In this document: piece after piece, positions 1-8,905 of the stretch
How positions within the stretch are numbered: the stretch's first letter is position 1
How the letters are laid out: each line of letters opens with the position of its first letter
Assembly: GCA_046233115.1 (NCBI GenBank)
Contig: JBJXHM010000017.1
Coordinates: forward strand, 1-64,000
Source of the DNA: JACOMY01 sp046233115
Lineage (GTDB): Bacteria > Pseudomonadota > Alphaproteobacteria > Kiloniellales > JACOMY01
DNA length: 64,000 nt
Direction: 5' to 3'
Program-made: the position numbers and the translations under genes
Notes under the pieces: generated by a model
The model's database searches: none
What the model saw: the letters and a program-made list of their open reading frames with translations, nothing else
What the model was told of the DNA's origin: nothing

Positions 1-143
1 ACCCTGTGAACGAAAAGTAAGCCACGTCCCTTTGGGCTGGACTTTCCATATGCACATCCTCCCGGTTAGGCGATTTCCGGGAATGCTCCCATAGGGAGTG
101 GGTGTTTGCAAGGTATATAATCGCCTTTTTTTATGGGGAAGTC
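1..143. other. Left-edge non-coding stretch with possible promoter
   Basis: No complete gene is visible before the scaffold-like gene. A preceding gene, probably portal, could end at a stop near 7-9, 16-18 or 92-94; this cannot be decided. A small hairpin (CTCCC ATA GGGAG, 86-98) and a consensus -10 hexamer TATAAT at 116-121 are present, but no convincing -35 is correctly spaced, so a late promoter here is only possible. Confidence 0.3.
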
Positions 144-1022
144 ATGACAGAAGAGACTGAATCCCCCGAGGTCGAAGCGGCCCCGGACAAGGGTGGCACT
201 GACGAGGGCGTAGAAGAGCGCGCCAGAGCCCAAGGGTGGGTCAGCGCCGACGAGTGGGAAGAGCAGGGCAAGGACCCCGAGGCCCACAAGCCTGCCGAGC
301 AGTTCCTGGCGGACGGCAAGTCGATCGCCAAGGTGCAGAGCAGGGAAAACGATCAGCTCTGGCGTGAGGTGAAAACGCTCCGCCGCACGCTGGAGACGAT
401 GGCGTCCAAGCAGTACGCCGATGCTCTCCGCGAGCGCCTGAACGCAGCCAATGCCAAGCGCTTGGAGGCCGTGAAGGACGCGGACGAGGACGCCTTCAAC
501 GAGGCCGAGGCAGAGGTCGAGAAGATCCGGCGAGAGGCCGAGAAAACGCCGGCGCCGAGCAACGATGGCGTGGCGACGCTGCGACAGCGGTATCCCTGGG
601 CATTCGGAACGCAGTTCAACGGCGAGGTCCAGGCGGCCTACGCCGAGCTGGCGCAGAAGGCCGGCACGAATCCCGGCGTCTACGATGAGGACATTGCCGA
701 GCAGGCGATCCAGTCCGTCATCGAGGCAAATCCGGTGCTTCAGAGCACCAAGAAGAAGGCCGATCCCAAGGACGGCAATAAGGCCGACACTCCACGGCAA
801 CCGCGTCAGATGGCGGAATCCGGTGGCAGCGGCCTGCCAGGCGGCAAGAGCCTCTACGACAAGGTCGCCAGCCTGGACCCGAGCATCAAAGATGCGTTTG
901 AGGATTTTTACAACAACCCGCAGCACCCCTGGTCGAAGCTGAAGAAGAGCGAGGCGCAACAGAAGTTCGTTGCCGGCCTGAAAACGCAGGGTTTGCTCAA
1001 GGAGTGGGGATTGGAACGATGA
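144..1022 (+). CDS. Putative phage capsid scaffolding/assembly protein
   Basis: 292 residues, very rich in Glu, Lys, Ala and Gln, with long charged helical stretches (residues 60-135, predicted coiled coil) and few hydrophobic residues. This is typical of scaffold proteins that template prohead assembly and then leave. It lies two genes upstream of the major capsid gene, the usual scaffold position in podoviruses. I chose the ATG at 144, preceded by a purine-rich GGGGAAG, over an upstream in-frame ATG at 102 that has no ribosome site and an unusual hydrophobic leader. The stop overlaps the next start (ATGA). Assignment rests on composition and gene order, not on a motif. Confidence 0.6.
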   Translation: MTEETESPEVEAAPDKGGTDEGVEERARAQGWVSADEWEEQGKDPEAHKPAEQFLADGKSIAKVQSRENDQLWREVKTLRRTLETMASKQYADALRERLNAANAKRLEAVKDADEDAFNEAEAEVEKIRREAEKTPAPSNDGVATLRQRYPWAFGTQFNGEVQAAYAELAQKAGTNPGVYDEDIAEQAIQSVIEANPVLQSTKKKADPKDGNKADTPRQPRQMAESGGSGLPGGKSLYDKVASLDPSIKDAFEDFYNNPQHPWSKLKKSEAQQKFVAGLKTQGLLKEWGLER

Positions 1023-1432
1023 CCGACGAAACCCCGGCTGATACCCAGCCGCGTCGAGGCCGCCCGCCGAAAGCAGAGGCAGCGCCCGACAGTTACGTGC
1101 CGCAGGCCTCCCGCAAGCGTATCCCGCTCGGCGGCCTTGTGGACAAGCTCCAGTACGAGGAGCGCAACGGATATCATCAGCACTGGTTCAAGAACACGCC
1201 CGCCCGCATCCAGCAGGCGAAGAACGCGGGCTACGATCTTGTCCCCGGTGTCGATCAGCAGATTGCCGGCCAGGATGAGCACGGCAAACCCGAAAGCCTT
1301 GTTCTGATGCAGATCCCGGAGAAGTGGTATCGCGAGGACCAGGCTCTCAAGCAACGCCGCATTGACGAGCAGGAAGCGGACATCGCCTCCCGCCACGGCG
1401 GCAATCTCTCAATCGGACGGGCTGAAACCTAG
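1019..1432 (+). CDS. Hypothetical phage head-region protein
   Basis: 137 residues, translationally coupled to the scaffold-like gene through an ATGA overlap. The N-terminus is basic and Pro-rich with an AT-hook-like RRGRPPK segment at residues 10-16; the middle (residues 45-75) resembles short phage proteins lying between scaffold and capsid genes. No enzyme motif is visible. The basic N-terminus could touch DNA or the inside of the head, but this is inference. An in-frame ATG at 1004 is possible but lacks the coupling. Confidence 0.55.
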   Translation: MTDETPADTQPRRGRPPKAEAAPDSYVPQASRKRIPLGGLVDKLQYEERNGYHQHWFKNTPARIQQAKNAGYDLVPGVDQQIAGQDEHGKPESLVLMQIPEKWYREDQALKQRRIDEQEADIASRHGGNLSIGRAET

Positions 1433-1458
1433 CCCTTCTAGCACAAGGAACCTGAACA

Positions 1459-2064
1459 ATGGGTAACCCCGCTGCACCGTATGGGTTTAGGCCCGTGCGG
1501 TACAAGAACGGGTCGCCGTGGAATGGACAGGTTGGCTATTATTTCGCCACAGGCGCGACCACCCAGCTCATGGTGGGTGATCCTGTCGTGGTGGATGGCA
1601 GTGCCAACTCCAGCACCGTCACCGTCATCGGTGGTGGTGAGTTCGGCCCCGGCACCCTGCCGACCGTCGTGCGCGCAACCGCGGGCGACGCTGCCAAGAT
1701 CACGGGCATCGTGGTCGGCGTCATGGCGGCGACCGACGACAGCCTGGTCTATCGAGCGAACAGCACCGACCGTGTGCTGGCCGTGGTGGATGACGAGAAT
1801 GTCGTCTTCCGCGCCCGCATCTCCGGCGTGGCTGCTTCGACCGATATCGGCACCAACTGCAACTTCGTCGTGACCCAGAGCGGCAACGAGACCTTCGGGA
1901 CCAGTGGCATTCAGGCTGAAGGCACCTTCGGCACCACCGCCACCTCGCAGCTCCGGTTCATCGGCGCCGTCAACGATCCTGACGTGACCTTCGCGGCGAC
2001 CGGGAATGAAGGCCTCTTCATTCTCAACACGCCGTCCAAGGTTCACGACAAGACCGGCGTATAG
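1459..2064 (+). CDS. Putative head decoration/stabilisation protein
   Basis: 201 residues, beta-rich (many Val, Thr, Gly), with no Cys-based or catalytic motif. It starts MGNPAAPYGF and lies directly before the major capsid gene, with a 12-nt gap holding that gene's AGGAGG. Proteins of this size and composition just upstream of the coat gene are commonly capsid decoration or head-fibre-like proteins. The assignment is positional. An AAGGAA ribosome site precedes the ATG. Confidence 0.55.
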   Translation: MGNPAAPYGFRPVRYKNGSPWNGQVGYYFATGATTQLMVGDPVVVDGSANSSTVTVIGGGEFGPGTLPTVVRATAGDAAKITGIVVGVMAATDDSLVYRANSTDRVLAVVDDENVVFRARISGVAASTDIGTNCNFVVTQSGNETFGTSGIQAEGTFGTTATSQLRFIGAVNDPDVTFAATGNEGLFILNTPSKVHDKTGV

Positions 2065-2076
2065 GAGGGCTGACAG

Positions 2077-2982
2077 ATGGCTGTTATCACCACTGCGACT
2101 CTCCCGAAACTCCTCTGGGAAGGCCTGCAAGCCCTGTGGGGCGAGAACTACGGCGAGCATTCCCAGGAGTGGCGCGAGATCTTCGACGTGTCCTCGTCCT
2201 CCAAGGCTTACGAGGAGGACCAGCAGACTGTCGGCGTGGGCCTTGCCTCCGTCAAGTCCGAGGGCGCGCCGTTCAACTACGACACCTTCGCTCAGGGCTG
2301 GACCAAGCGGTACACCCCTGTGGTCTACGCGAATGGCCTGATCGTCTCCGAGGAATCCCAAGAAGACAATCAGTACAAGAGCGTTGCCAATGCTCATGCC
2401 AAGCGTCTCGGCTTCGGTATGCGGCAGACGAAGGAAATCGTACACGCCAACGTGCTGAACCGTGCCAACACGGCCGGCTATACCGGCGGCGACGGGTCCA
2501 CCCTGCTGGCGACCGATCACACCATGTACAACGGTTCGACCTTCAGCAACCTGCTGACGGCCGATCTGTCGGAACTGGCGCTGGAGACCATCGCCATCCG
2601 TGTCATGGATGCGACGGACGATCGTGGCAAGAAGATCGCACTGCAGCCTGGTCGGCTGATCATTCCGACCGCGCTGGCATTCGAGGCCGAGCGTATCCTG
2701 AAGTCGTCTCTTCAGAACGACACGGCCAACAACGCGATCAACGCGCTGCGCAGCAAGGGCGTCTTCTCGCAGGGCATCACGGTCAACCACTTCCTGACCG
2801 ACGCCGATGCCTGGTTCGTGAAAACGAACGCGCCCGAGGGGCTGAAGAGCATTCAGCGTCGCCGGGCACGCTTCATGACCGACAACGACTTCGACACCGG
2901 CAACATGAAGATGAAGTCGGACGAGCGTTACGCGGTCGGCTGGACCGATCCGCGTGGTCTCTACGGCAGCATCCCTGCCTAG
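2077..2982 (+). CDS. Phage major capsid protein (HK97-fold/Mu gpT-like)
   Basis: 301 residues, the size expected for a mature coat protein made with a separate scaffold. Residues 45-95 (EGAPFNYDTFAQGW followed by a region around EESQEDN) match the pattern of Mu gpT-like/HK97-fold head subunits. A strong AGGAGG precedes the ATG and an intrinsic terminator follows within 10 nt of the stop, as expected for a highly expressed coat gene. Nucleotides 2389-2418 are a perfect 30-nt target of a CRISPR spacer in this same window (48996-49025). Confidence 0.85.
   Translation: MAVITTATLPKLLWEGLQALWGENYGEHSQEWREIFDVSSSSKAYEEDQQTVGVGLASVKSEGAPFNYDTFAQGWTKRYTPVVYANGLIVSEESQEDNQYKSVANAHAKRLGFGMRQTKEIVHANVLNRANTAGYTGGDGSTLLATDHTMYNGSTFSNLLTADLSELALETIAIRVMDATDDRGKKIALQPGRLIIPTALAFEAERILKSSLQNDTANNAINALRSKGVFSQGITVNHFLTDADAWFVKTNAPEGLKSIQRRRARFMTDNDFDTGNMKMKSDERYAVGWTDPRGLYGSIPA
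2389..2418 (-). other. Protospacer of CRISPR spacer 20 (30/30 match)
   Basis: The reverse complement of spacer 48996-49025 is identical to this stretch of the capsid gene over all 30 nt (compared base by base). In crRNA sense the 3' flank is GGCAACGC. Confidence 0.97.
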
Positions 2983-2986
2983 CATT

Positions 2987-3012
2987 AGAGGGGGCTTCGG
3001 CCCCCTCTTCTC
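2987..3012 (+). terminator. Intrinsic terminator after capsid gene
   Basis: Nine-bp perfect stem AGAGGGGGC / GCCCCCTCT closed by a TTCG tetraloop, followed by a TC-rich tail. It sits just after the capsid stop and probably limits read-through into the minor structural genes. Confidence 0.85.
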
Positions 3013-3065
3013 TTTGAACCCTCGGAACTCCAACAACGGCGCTACTGGCGTCGAGGGGAAAAGCT

Positions 3066-4013
3066 ATGCCCATGTCCAACTTTCCCGGCGGTTTCTCGGA
3101 TGGCGTATCCATCCTGGGCCTGCCCATCCTGAACAGCTATGCCGGCGACATCCACTGGGTGGACTCCGGCCATGCTCTCGCCACCGACAGCACCGTCGGC
3201 GGCACGCGCAAGCAGCCCTACGCAACCATAGACTACGCTGTCGGACGCTGCACCGCCAACAATGGCGACATCATCATGGTGGCTCCGGGGCATACCGAAA
3301 CCGTGACGGCTGCGGCCGGCATCGACTTCGACGTGGCTGGCGTCGCCGTGATCGGCCTCGGCAGCGGTTCCTCGCGCCCGACGATCACCTTTACCACGGC
3401 GATCACCGCTGACATCGATATCGCAGCGGCCAACGTGACGCTGATCAACCTGCTCTTCGTCAACGGTATCGACAACCTGACGGCGCCGATCGACGTGAAC
3501 GCGGCCAACTTCACCATGCTGGGCTGCGAGACGCGGGACAACGACAGCAACTACCACTGCGACGATTTCATCCTGACCGACGCCAACGCCGATGGCATGC
3601 AGATCCTCGACCATGTGCATGACGCCAACGGCGGCAAGACCGGAGCGCAGACGGCCATCTCCATCGTTGGTGGCACCAACATCACGGTTCGTCCGAAGTG
3701 GATGGTGGGCGCCTTCGCGACGGCGGTCATCGAGAACGTTACCACGGCGGCGACCAACCTGCAGGTCTTCAGCTCCGGCGACTATCCGGCATACCTGCGC
3801 AACCAGAACTCGGCGGACGTGATCTTCACCGCGGTGGCGACCACCACCGGCCGCGTCGGGCCGAACCTGAACGCCCGCCTGGCCGATAACGCGGCCAACG
3901 TGACAGAGGCTTTCGTCGGCGCCGACATGGAATTCTTCCAGCCCATCAATATCGTGAATGCTGACGGCGAGTCCTCGCTGCAGACCAACATCACGGCATC
4001 GACGGACGCCTAG
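3066..4013 (+). CDS. Beta-helix-like phage structural protein
   Basis: 315 residues. Repeating short beta strands separated by Gly/Asn turns through residues 30-230 (for example GDIIMVAPGHTE, VAVIGLGSGSSRP, NVTLINLLFVNG) look like a right-handed parallel beta-helix, as in pectate-lyase-type folds and head fibres. It begins the module after the capsid terminator; GAGGGG lies 7 nt before the ATG. A capsid surface fibre or decoration role is inferred from fold and position. No catalytic residues of a lyase are evident. Confidence 0.55.
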   Translation: MPMSNFPGGFSDGVSILGLPILNSYAGDIHWVDSGHALATDSTVGGTRKQPYATIDYAVGRCTANNGDIIMVAPGHTETVTAAAGIDFDVAGVAVIGLGSGSSRPTITFTTAITADIDIAAANVTLINLLFVNGIDNLTAPIDVNAANFTMLGCETRDNDSNYHCDDFILTDANADGMQILDHVHDANGGKTGAQTAISIVGGTNITVRPKWMVGAFATAVIENVTTAATNLQVFSSGDYPAYLRNQNSADVIFTAVATTTGRVGPNLNARLADNAANVTEAFVGADMEFFQPINIVNADGESSLQTNITASTDA

Positions 4014-4015
4014 TC

Positions 4016-4336
4016 ATGAGGCCCAAGCGCATCACGCTTGCCAATGCTGACACGGTGGGGACGGCCTCCGAGGCCGTCCTTATCGACTGGCGGGCGGAAG
4101 ACTTCAACCTGGCCGGCTATATCTCCGACGCGACGGGGGCCGACTGGACGATTCAAACCACTGGCGAGCCGCTGGCGCCTGGAAGTACGGATTTTTCCAG
4201 CGCCGTCTGGCACAGCCTAGCCTCCGGATCAGGAAACAGCACTTTCAGCACGACAGTGCCCTGCACTGGCCTCCGCCTGACTCTCGGGTCTACCGCCGAG
4301 GATGGGCTGACTCTTGATCTGGTCCAGAATGGCTAG
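4016..4336 (+). CDS. Hypothetical phage protein
   Basis: 106 residues, beta-rich, starting 2 nt after the preceding stop and overlapping the next gene, so part of the same transcript. The sequence (Ala, Thr, Ser, Gly, Leu) is compatible with a small beta-sandwich virion protein; no recognised motif. Confidence 0.5.
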   Translation: MRPKRITLANADTVGTASEAVLIDWRAEDFNLAGYISDATGADWTIQTTGEPLAPGSTDFSSAVWHSLASGSGNSTFSTTVPCTGLRLTLGSTAEDGLTLDLVQNG

Positions 4337-4574
4337 GGAATACTGGAAGGCCGGCGGGGCCTGGGGCATCTGCGACCGTTGCGGCCAGAAGTTCCGGCAT
4401 GCCGACCTTCGCAAGGAGTGGAACGGGCTCATGGTCTGCCGCGAAGACTATGATCCGCGCCACCCGCAAGAGGGCCTGCGCGGCATCAAGGAGAACACCG
4501 CCGTTCGCGATGCCAGGCCGCCGCAGCCTGACAACTTCCTGACCGCCAACGAAGTCACCTGGGACGACCTATGA
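4329..4574 (+). CDS. Small zinc-ribbon phage protein
   Basis: 81 residues from the ATG at 4329; an ATG at 4314 is also in frame. The core is a CDRCG pair at residues 14-18, then a conserved-looking block (LRKEWNGLMVC, DPRHPQ) that supplies a further Cys and a His, suggesting a short zinc-binding knuckle. Proteins of this pattern are frequent between head and neck genes of tailed phages and have no established function. It overlaps both neighbours by a few nt. Confidence 0.65.
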   Translation: MAREYWKAGGAWGICDRCGQKFRHADLRKEWNGLMVCREDYDPRHPQEGLRGIKENTAVRDARPPQPDNFLTANEVTWDDL

Positions 4575-5275
4575 CCACATCCGGCGTCACGGCCTTCGAC
4601 CGCACCACCAACGACATCATCGCTCACGCACTGAAGCTGATCGGCGTCGTGGCGGCCGGCGAGTCGCCCACTGCGAGCGACTACGCGGACGGCAAGGCCT
4701 CGCTCAATAGCATGGTGAAGGCCTGGCAGGCCAAGGGCATCAACCTTTGGCGCGAGACCGAGGACACGCTGACGCTGACGGCATCGCAGGCCAGCTACAC
4801 CTTCGGTACGGGCGGCGACAAGACCTATCGCCCGCTCAGGATCACCTCGCTGCGCAGTAAGACCAGCGCGAGCGGGACCGAGCTGCCCTGCCGTCTGTTG
4901 AGCCGTGTCGAGTACTTCGACCAGCGCCCGAACAAGACGACCACGGGCCAGCCCACGGAATATTACTACGACGCGCAGCTAGCGACGGGGAGGCTCTACC
5001 TCTGGCCGGCGCCTTACGCCTCGACCTACGTGGTTGCCTATACCTACGTGCGCCCCTTCGAGATTTTCAACACGACGACCAACACGCCGGACTTCCCGGC
5101 CGAGTGGGTGGACGCGATGCAGTGGAACTTGGCGCTGTATCTGGCGCCGATGTACGGCGTGCAGCCCAGTCAGATCGTCATGGCCAAGGCGATGGAGACG
5201 CTGGATGACGCTCAGGGATGGGATCATGAGCCGGCGTACTTGCAGGTCGAGCCTGACTGGCAGTGGATGCGATAG
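4571..5275 (+). CDS. P22 gp4-like tail accessory/head-completion protein
   Basis: 234 residues. The N-terminus (DIIAHALKLIGVV, DGKASLNSMVKAWQ) followed by an aromatic beta region matches the P22 gp4-like packaged-DNA stabilisation family, which forms a ring under the portal and starts tail assembly. It is followed by a gp10-like gene, the same order as in P22-like phages. ATGA overlap with the preceding gene. Confidence 0.75.
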   Translation: MTTSGVTAFDRTTNDIIAHALKLIGVVAAGESPTASDYADGKASLNSMVKAWQAKGINLWRETEDTLTLTASQASYTFGTGGDKTYRPLRITSLRSKTSASGTELPCRLLSRVEYFDQRPNKTTTGQPTEYYYDAQLATGRLYLWPAPYASTYVVAYTYVRPFEIFNTTTNTPDFPAEWVDAMQWNLALYLAPMYGVQPSQIVMAKAMETLDDAQGWDHEPAYLQVEPDWQWMR

Positions 5276-5285
5276 GAGGAAGAGA

Positions 5286-5603
5286 ATGACCGGCATCACA
5301 CGCACGGTGGTCGGCCAGGAAGCGATTGACGCCGAGCTGCGGGATCGGATCGAACGGCTGGAGGCTCGCGTCCGGGAGCTTGAGCAACAGTCGCCGCTTC
5401 ACATCCCGACGATTCGGTTGCTCGACCCGGTTTATGTCGATCCAGGATGGGATATCACGCTTCGGCCCGAGCCTGTGGCCTACGACCTGGAATGCGCCGG
5501 TCACCCGAAGATGCCCGACGTCGCCCCCGCCGCCGACTGCTGCGGCATGGGCGACTGCGACTGTATCCAGGGCAGCTTCGCCGGATCGGTGGGGACTGTC
5601 TGA
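5286..5603 (+). CDS. Hypothetical phage protein with coiled-coil start and Cys-rich tail
   Basis: 105 residues from the ATG at 5286, preceded by AGGAGGAAG. Residues 12-38 form a heptad-like coiled coil (IDAELRDRIERLEARVRELE). The C-terminus is Cys-rich (CCGMGDCDC). It lies between the gp4-like and gp10-like genes and is probably a virion or assembly protein; no family recognised. Confidence 0.5.
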   Translation: MTGITRTVVGQEAIDAELRDRIERLEARVRELEQQSPLHIPTIRLLDPVYVDPGWDITLRPEPVAYDLECAGHPKMPDVAPAADCCGMGDCDCIQGSFAGSVGTV

Positions 5604-5606
5604 CCT

Positions 5607-7004
5607 GTGCTCTCCCCCATCCCGCTGACCGGCCAGAACTACGATCTAGCATCGCAGCTCTCGGCTCAGCGGCTCGTCAACGTCTACGCGGAGCCGGCGC
5701 CGCAGGCCGCCACGCGCGCCAAAACCGGCTTCTATCTCCGCTCGACACCGGGAGCAGCGGCCTGGACCACGGCAGGCAACGGCCCGATCCGGGGCGGCAT
5801 CGCGCACAAGGGCCGGGATATCGTGGTCTCCGGCGATAGCGTCTACCGCGTCGCGACCAGCGGCACGGCGACCCTGATGGGGACGGTTCCGCTCGGTACG
5901 GATATGGTCAGGCTGGTCAGCAACGGCGAACAGGTGATGATCACCGTGGGTAGCGCCGGCTATATCGTGGAGGGCAACACGCTCTCCGCCATCAGCGATA
6001 CCGATTTTCCCGGCAGCGCCATGTCGGCCTTCTTCGGCGGCTTCTTCGTCAGCGTCGATCCAGTGGCGCAGAAATTTCGCTGGTCCACACTCTATGACGG
6101 CGCGGCATGGGATGCGCTGGACTTCGCTTCGGCCGAGCTGTCGCCGGACAAGTGCAAGGCGGTGGCGATCAACCAGCAAGTAATGTGGCTTCTCGGGGAA
6201 GAGTCGGGCGAGGCCTGGACCTTCACCGGGGGCTCCGACCTGCCCTTTACCAGGCAGTACGGCGCCTACCTGCATCGCGGCATCGCAGCGCCTGCCAGCC
6301 TGGCCGAGTGCGACGCGACGCTCTTCTTCCTTGCCGATGACGGCAGGGTCTACGCCATCCAGGGTGGGCAGCTACAGCGGGTCTCCACCTTGGCGATGGA
6401 ACAGGCCATCCAGGGCTATTCCACCGTCTCGAACGCTCACGCGACGAGTTATGTCTGGAACGGTTCGCATCGCTACATTCTGACCTTCCCGACCGCGGGA
6501 GCGTCCTGGGAGTTCGATCCCCGCACCGCGCAGTGGAACGAGCGCGCGACCGGCGTGGGCGTGGACATGACCCGCTGGCGCTACAACGTCGCCTGGAAGA
6601 GCGCGACGGGCAACATCGTGGTGGGTGACAGCCTATCGGGGCGGTTGGACGTGCTGGGCGGCACGGCGGAGGCGAGCGCCTCGAAGGAGAAGCTGTGGAC
6701 CCTGCCGGAGATCAACAACAACGGGCAGAGGTTCACGCTTGATGAGGTCTACATCGACATGGAGGTCGGCGTTGGCCTGAGCGGCTCCTATCCGCAGGTC
6801 ATGATGGACATTTCGACGGATGGCGGCCTGACCTGGGGCGGCGAGCGGTACATGAGCATGGGGAGCCTGGGGCAGTACAAGTGGCGCGCGCGGGCAACCC
6901 GGCTCGGCATGGCGCGCAACATGCTGCTGCGGTTCCGGGTGACGGACGACGTCGATATCACCGTGTTTTCCGCCTATGCGAGAGTGCGTGGGAGCGCGTC
7001 GTGA
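5607..7004 (+). CDS. P22 gp10-like packaged-DNA stabilisation/tail hub protein
   Basis: 465 residues from a GTG at 5607, 3 nt after the preceding stop. The N-terminus (QRLVNVYAEPAPQ) is characteristic of gp10-like tail hub proteins of short-tailed phages, which close the portal channel and anchor tailspikes. The rest is a beta-rich WD/propeller-like chain with repeated Gly-Asp turns, as expected. The preceding gp4-like gene supports the call. Confidence 0.75.
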   Translation: MLSPIPLTGQNYDLASQLSAQRLVNVYAEPAPQAATRAKTGFYLRSTPGAAAWTTAGNGPIRGGIAHKGRDIVVSGDSVYRVATSGTATLMGTVPLGTDMVRLVSNGEQVMITVGSAGYIVEGNTLSAISDTDFPGSAMSAFFGGFFVSVDPVAQKFRWSTLYDGAAWDALDFASAELSPDKCKAVAINQQVMWLLGEESGEAWTFTGGSDLPFTRQYGAYLHRGIAAPASLAECDATLFFLADDGRVYAIQGGQLQRVSTLAMEQAIQGYSTVSNAHATSYVWNGSHRYILTFPTAGASWEFDPRTAQWNERATGVGVDMTRWRYNVAWKSATGNIVVGDSLSGRLDVLGGTAEASASKEKLWTLPEINNNGQRFTLDEVYIDMEVGVGLSGSYPQVMMDISTDGGLTWGGERYMSMGSLGQYKWRARATRLGMARNMLLRFRVTDDVDITVFSAYARVRGSAS

Positions 7005-7288
7005 GCCGGCCCCGAGGCGCCCGCACCGCCATGTTGAACGTGTTGCTGGGTATGGCGCAGCTCACCGACATAAACGCGCTGGAGGCCTACTGGCTGCCGG
7101 ACCCAGAGTGGAAGCTCTATGTCGAGGTTCCGGGCTACACCAGCAACGTCGCGGTCATCGACGCGGCTCTTGCTGTCGTAGTCGCCGCCGTGCCGCTGGG
7201 CGAAGGCGTGAGCGCTTCGGATATCGTCTGCATCGAGCCGGGCACTTACACCAGGGCGCGCAAGGACGAAGAGAGCTTCCGACTGTGA
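7001..7288 (+). CDS. Hypothetical phage protein
   Basis: 95 residues if started at the GTG at 7001, which overlaps the stop of the gp10-like gene (GTGA). An internal ATG at 7031 would give 85 residues with a cleaner MLNVLLGMAQ start. Mixed alpha/beta with a hydrophobic Val/Ala stretch at residues 46-64; no motif. Confidence 0.45.
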   Translation: MSRPRGARTAMLNVLLGMAQLTDINALEAYWLPDPEWKLYVEVPGYTSNVAVIDAALAVVVAAVPLGEGVSASDIVCIEPGTYTRARKDEESFRL

Positions 7289-8127
7289 CCTCGACGCCGC
7301 TGCGCCTCGACCGGCCGATCTTCCCCGTCACCGCTGACGGGAAGCCGCCGCACCCGCAGATGCTGCACTGGATGAACCAGGTCACCGATCGACTCGGTGG
7401 GCCTGCCAGTGACCGCATCGGAGAGGTAGAGCTAGAGAGCCTGGGCTCCGCACAGCCCGCCATATCACCTGACGAGCCGCTGTGGCCCGTCCAACCCGTC
7501 GCCCCGGCCGTAGAGCCGGCTCCGCTCCCGGTGGCTCCTCCCCCCACGCCGGAAGTGGGGTTGTGGCCCTCGGCTCCGGCTGGGGCGAGCTCTATTGAGC
7601 ATGAACTGTATGCTCCAGCTCCGAATGTTGTGTCAGAGCAAGAATGTCTTGCCGCGCCAGCAGCGGCGCCGGCCTTGCTGGAATCTCCGTTTGTGTCTCC
7701 GCCGGTTTGGCCAGCAAGGCGTAGTGGAACTTGGACGCCGACCATCACCTGCTCGACCACGAGCGGGACGCATACCTACACCGTGCAGGAGGGCGAATGG
7801 ACCGAGATCACGCCAGGTCTGATTTGGTTCCTCGTCAATGTCGGGCTCAGCGCGTTCGACGCCAGCGGCACCTCGTCCGGCCAGGTCCGCATCAGCGGAT
7901 TTCCGTTTACCGCGCTCTATACGACGCCGTTCTCGGTCCCGGTTTACGAGTTCGTGGCTCTCGCAGGTAGCGGTGAGGGCTATCACCCCTTCGCGCAGAT
8001 CACGGCAGGTCAGGCCCTCATCAAGTTTGAGGCACAGGGCAATAATACTGCAACGCCATTCCTGACCCACAGCCACATGACGAACGACACCCGGTTCAGT
8101 TTTAATGGAACGATGGTGATAGAATGA
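7285..8127 (+). CDS. Hypothetical phage virion protein with Pro-rich linker
   Basis: 280 residues from the GTG at 7285 that overlaps the previous stop. Residues 1-45 are a compact region, residues 55-145 a Pro/Ala-rich low-complexity linker, and residues 150-280 a beta-rich domain (GTWTPTITCSTTSGTHTY onward) of the kind seen at the end of phage tail or neck fibres. The layout suggests an N-terminal attachment part, a flexible stalk and a C-terminal head. Function not known. Confidence 0.5.
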   Translation: MTSTPLRLDRPIFPVTADGKPPHPQMLHWMNQVTDRLGGPASDRIGEVELESLGSAQPAISPDEPLWPVQPVAPAVEPAPLPVAPPPTPEVGLWPSAPAGASSIEHELYAPAPNVVSEQECLAAPAAAPALLESPFVSPPVWPARRSGTWTPTITCSTTSGTHTYTVQEGEWTEITPGLIWFLVNVGLSAFDASGTSSGQVRISGFPFTALYTTPFSVPVYEFVALAGSGEGYHPFAQITAGQALIKFEAQGNNTATPFLTHSHMTNDTRFSFNGTMVIE

Positions 8128-8459
8128 CAACCTTCACGTACAATCACGCTCAGGGCCAGCTTGCCGCAACGGCCGGTTCGCTCTTCTCGCTCGACGCCAA
8201 CACGAAGGGGCGCATCGCCTATGCGTCGTTCAATAACACCGGCTCCTCGACCGAGGAAATCACCATCTACATGGTGCCGAGCGGTGGATCTGCGGCTGGC
8301 TCAACGGCCATCGCAACGTTCAAGATCCCGGCTGGCGGCAATGTTGAATACAAATTTGCCAACGCGCCGATTTCGGCCGGCGGGGCGATCTACGGCGTTA
8401 CGGATACGGCGACGACCGTTACCTATCTGATCGGCTACACCTCGATCATCGAGGGATGA
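8124..8459 (+). CDS. Small beta-rich phage virion protein
   Basis: 111 residues, ATGA-coupled to both neighbours. The composition (Thr, Ser, Gly, Ala with alternating hydrophobics) suggests an all-beta sandwich similar to small phage neck or tail decoration proteins. No motif recognised. Confidence 0.5.
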   Translation: MTTFTYNHAQGQLAATAGSLFSLDANTKGRIAYASFNNTGSSTEEITIYMVPSGGSAAGSTAIATFKIPAGGNVEYKFANAPISAGGAIYGVTDTATTVTYLIGYTSIIEG

Positions 8460-8905
8460 TCCGCCCTGCCTGGCCGAGCGATGTCCCGGCCATCGTGGAG
8501 ATGTTGCGCGAGTACCACACCGTGTTGCCGCGCCCGCCCGAGCCGCCGCCCTTCGTTGCCGAGGATTGCGCCACCTTTCTGACCGCGCGCATTCGCGACG
8601 AGATCGCGTTCGTGCAGGACGATGGTGTGGCCATCCACGGAATAGTTTTGGGCTCGATGGGTGAGACCTTTTACAACCGCTCCTGCCGGGTCGGGACGCT
8701 CGAAATCTGGTACGTTGAGCCGCTGTGGCGCGACGGGACCGGGGCGCGCCTGCTGGCCCACTTCGAGGATGGGGCGGTGAGCCGTGGCGCCAACATGCTG
8801 GTCGCCGGCTTCATCGCCAGGCGTCGCGACGATGCGATGGACCGCCTGTTGCGCGCTAAGGGCTACGTGCTCTCTGACATGTACTATCTGAAGGAAGCCG
8901 CCTGA
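8456..8905 (+). CDS. GNAT-family N-acetyltransferase
   Basis: 149 residues with a GNAT layout: MIRPAWPSDVPAIVEML at the start (strand 1, helix 1), a central strand region (LEIWYVEPLWRDGTGARLL, residues 82-100) with an R/G-D-G-x-G-A acetyl-CoA loop resembling the Q/RxxGxG/A motif, and a C-terminal GYVLSDMYYLKE strand. It lies inside the virion gene cluster, coupled at both ends, so it may modify a virion or host protein during infection. The acceptor cannot be read from sequence. Confidence 0.75.
   Translation: MIRPAWPSDVPAIVEMLREYHTVLPRPPEPPPFVAEDCATFLTARIRDEIAFVQDDGVAIHGIVLGSMGETFYNRSCRVGTLEIWYVEPLWRDGTGARLLAHFEDGAVSRGANMLVAGFIARRRDDAMDRLLRAKGYVLSDMYYLKEAA

Noticed and set aside
5607..7004. 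Antisense open frames opposite several phage and host genes (for example 5646-6275, 31180-32151, 33771-35393)
   Set aside because: GC-rich codon bias keeps antisense frames open; translations are low-complexity and lack motifs, while the sense frames have clear families.
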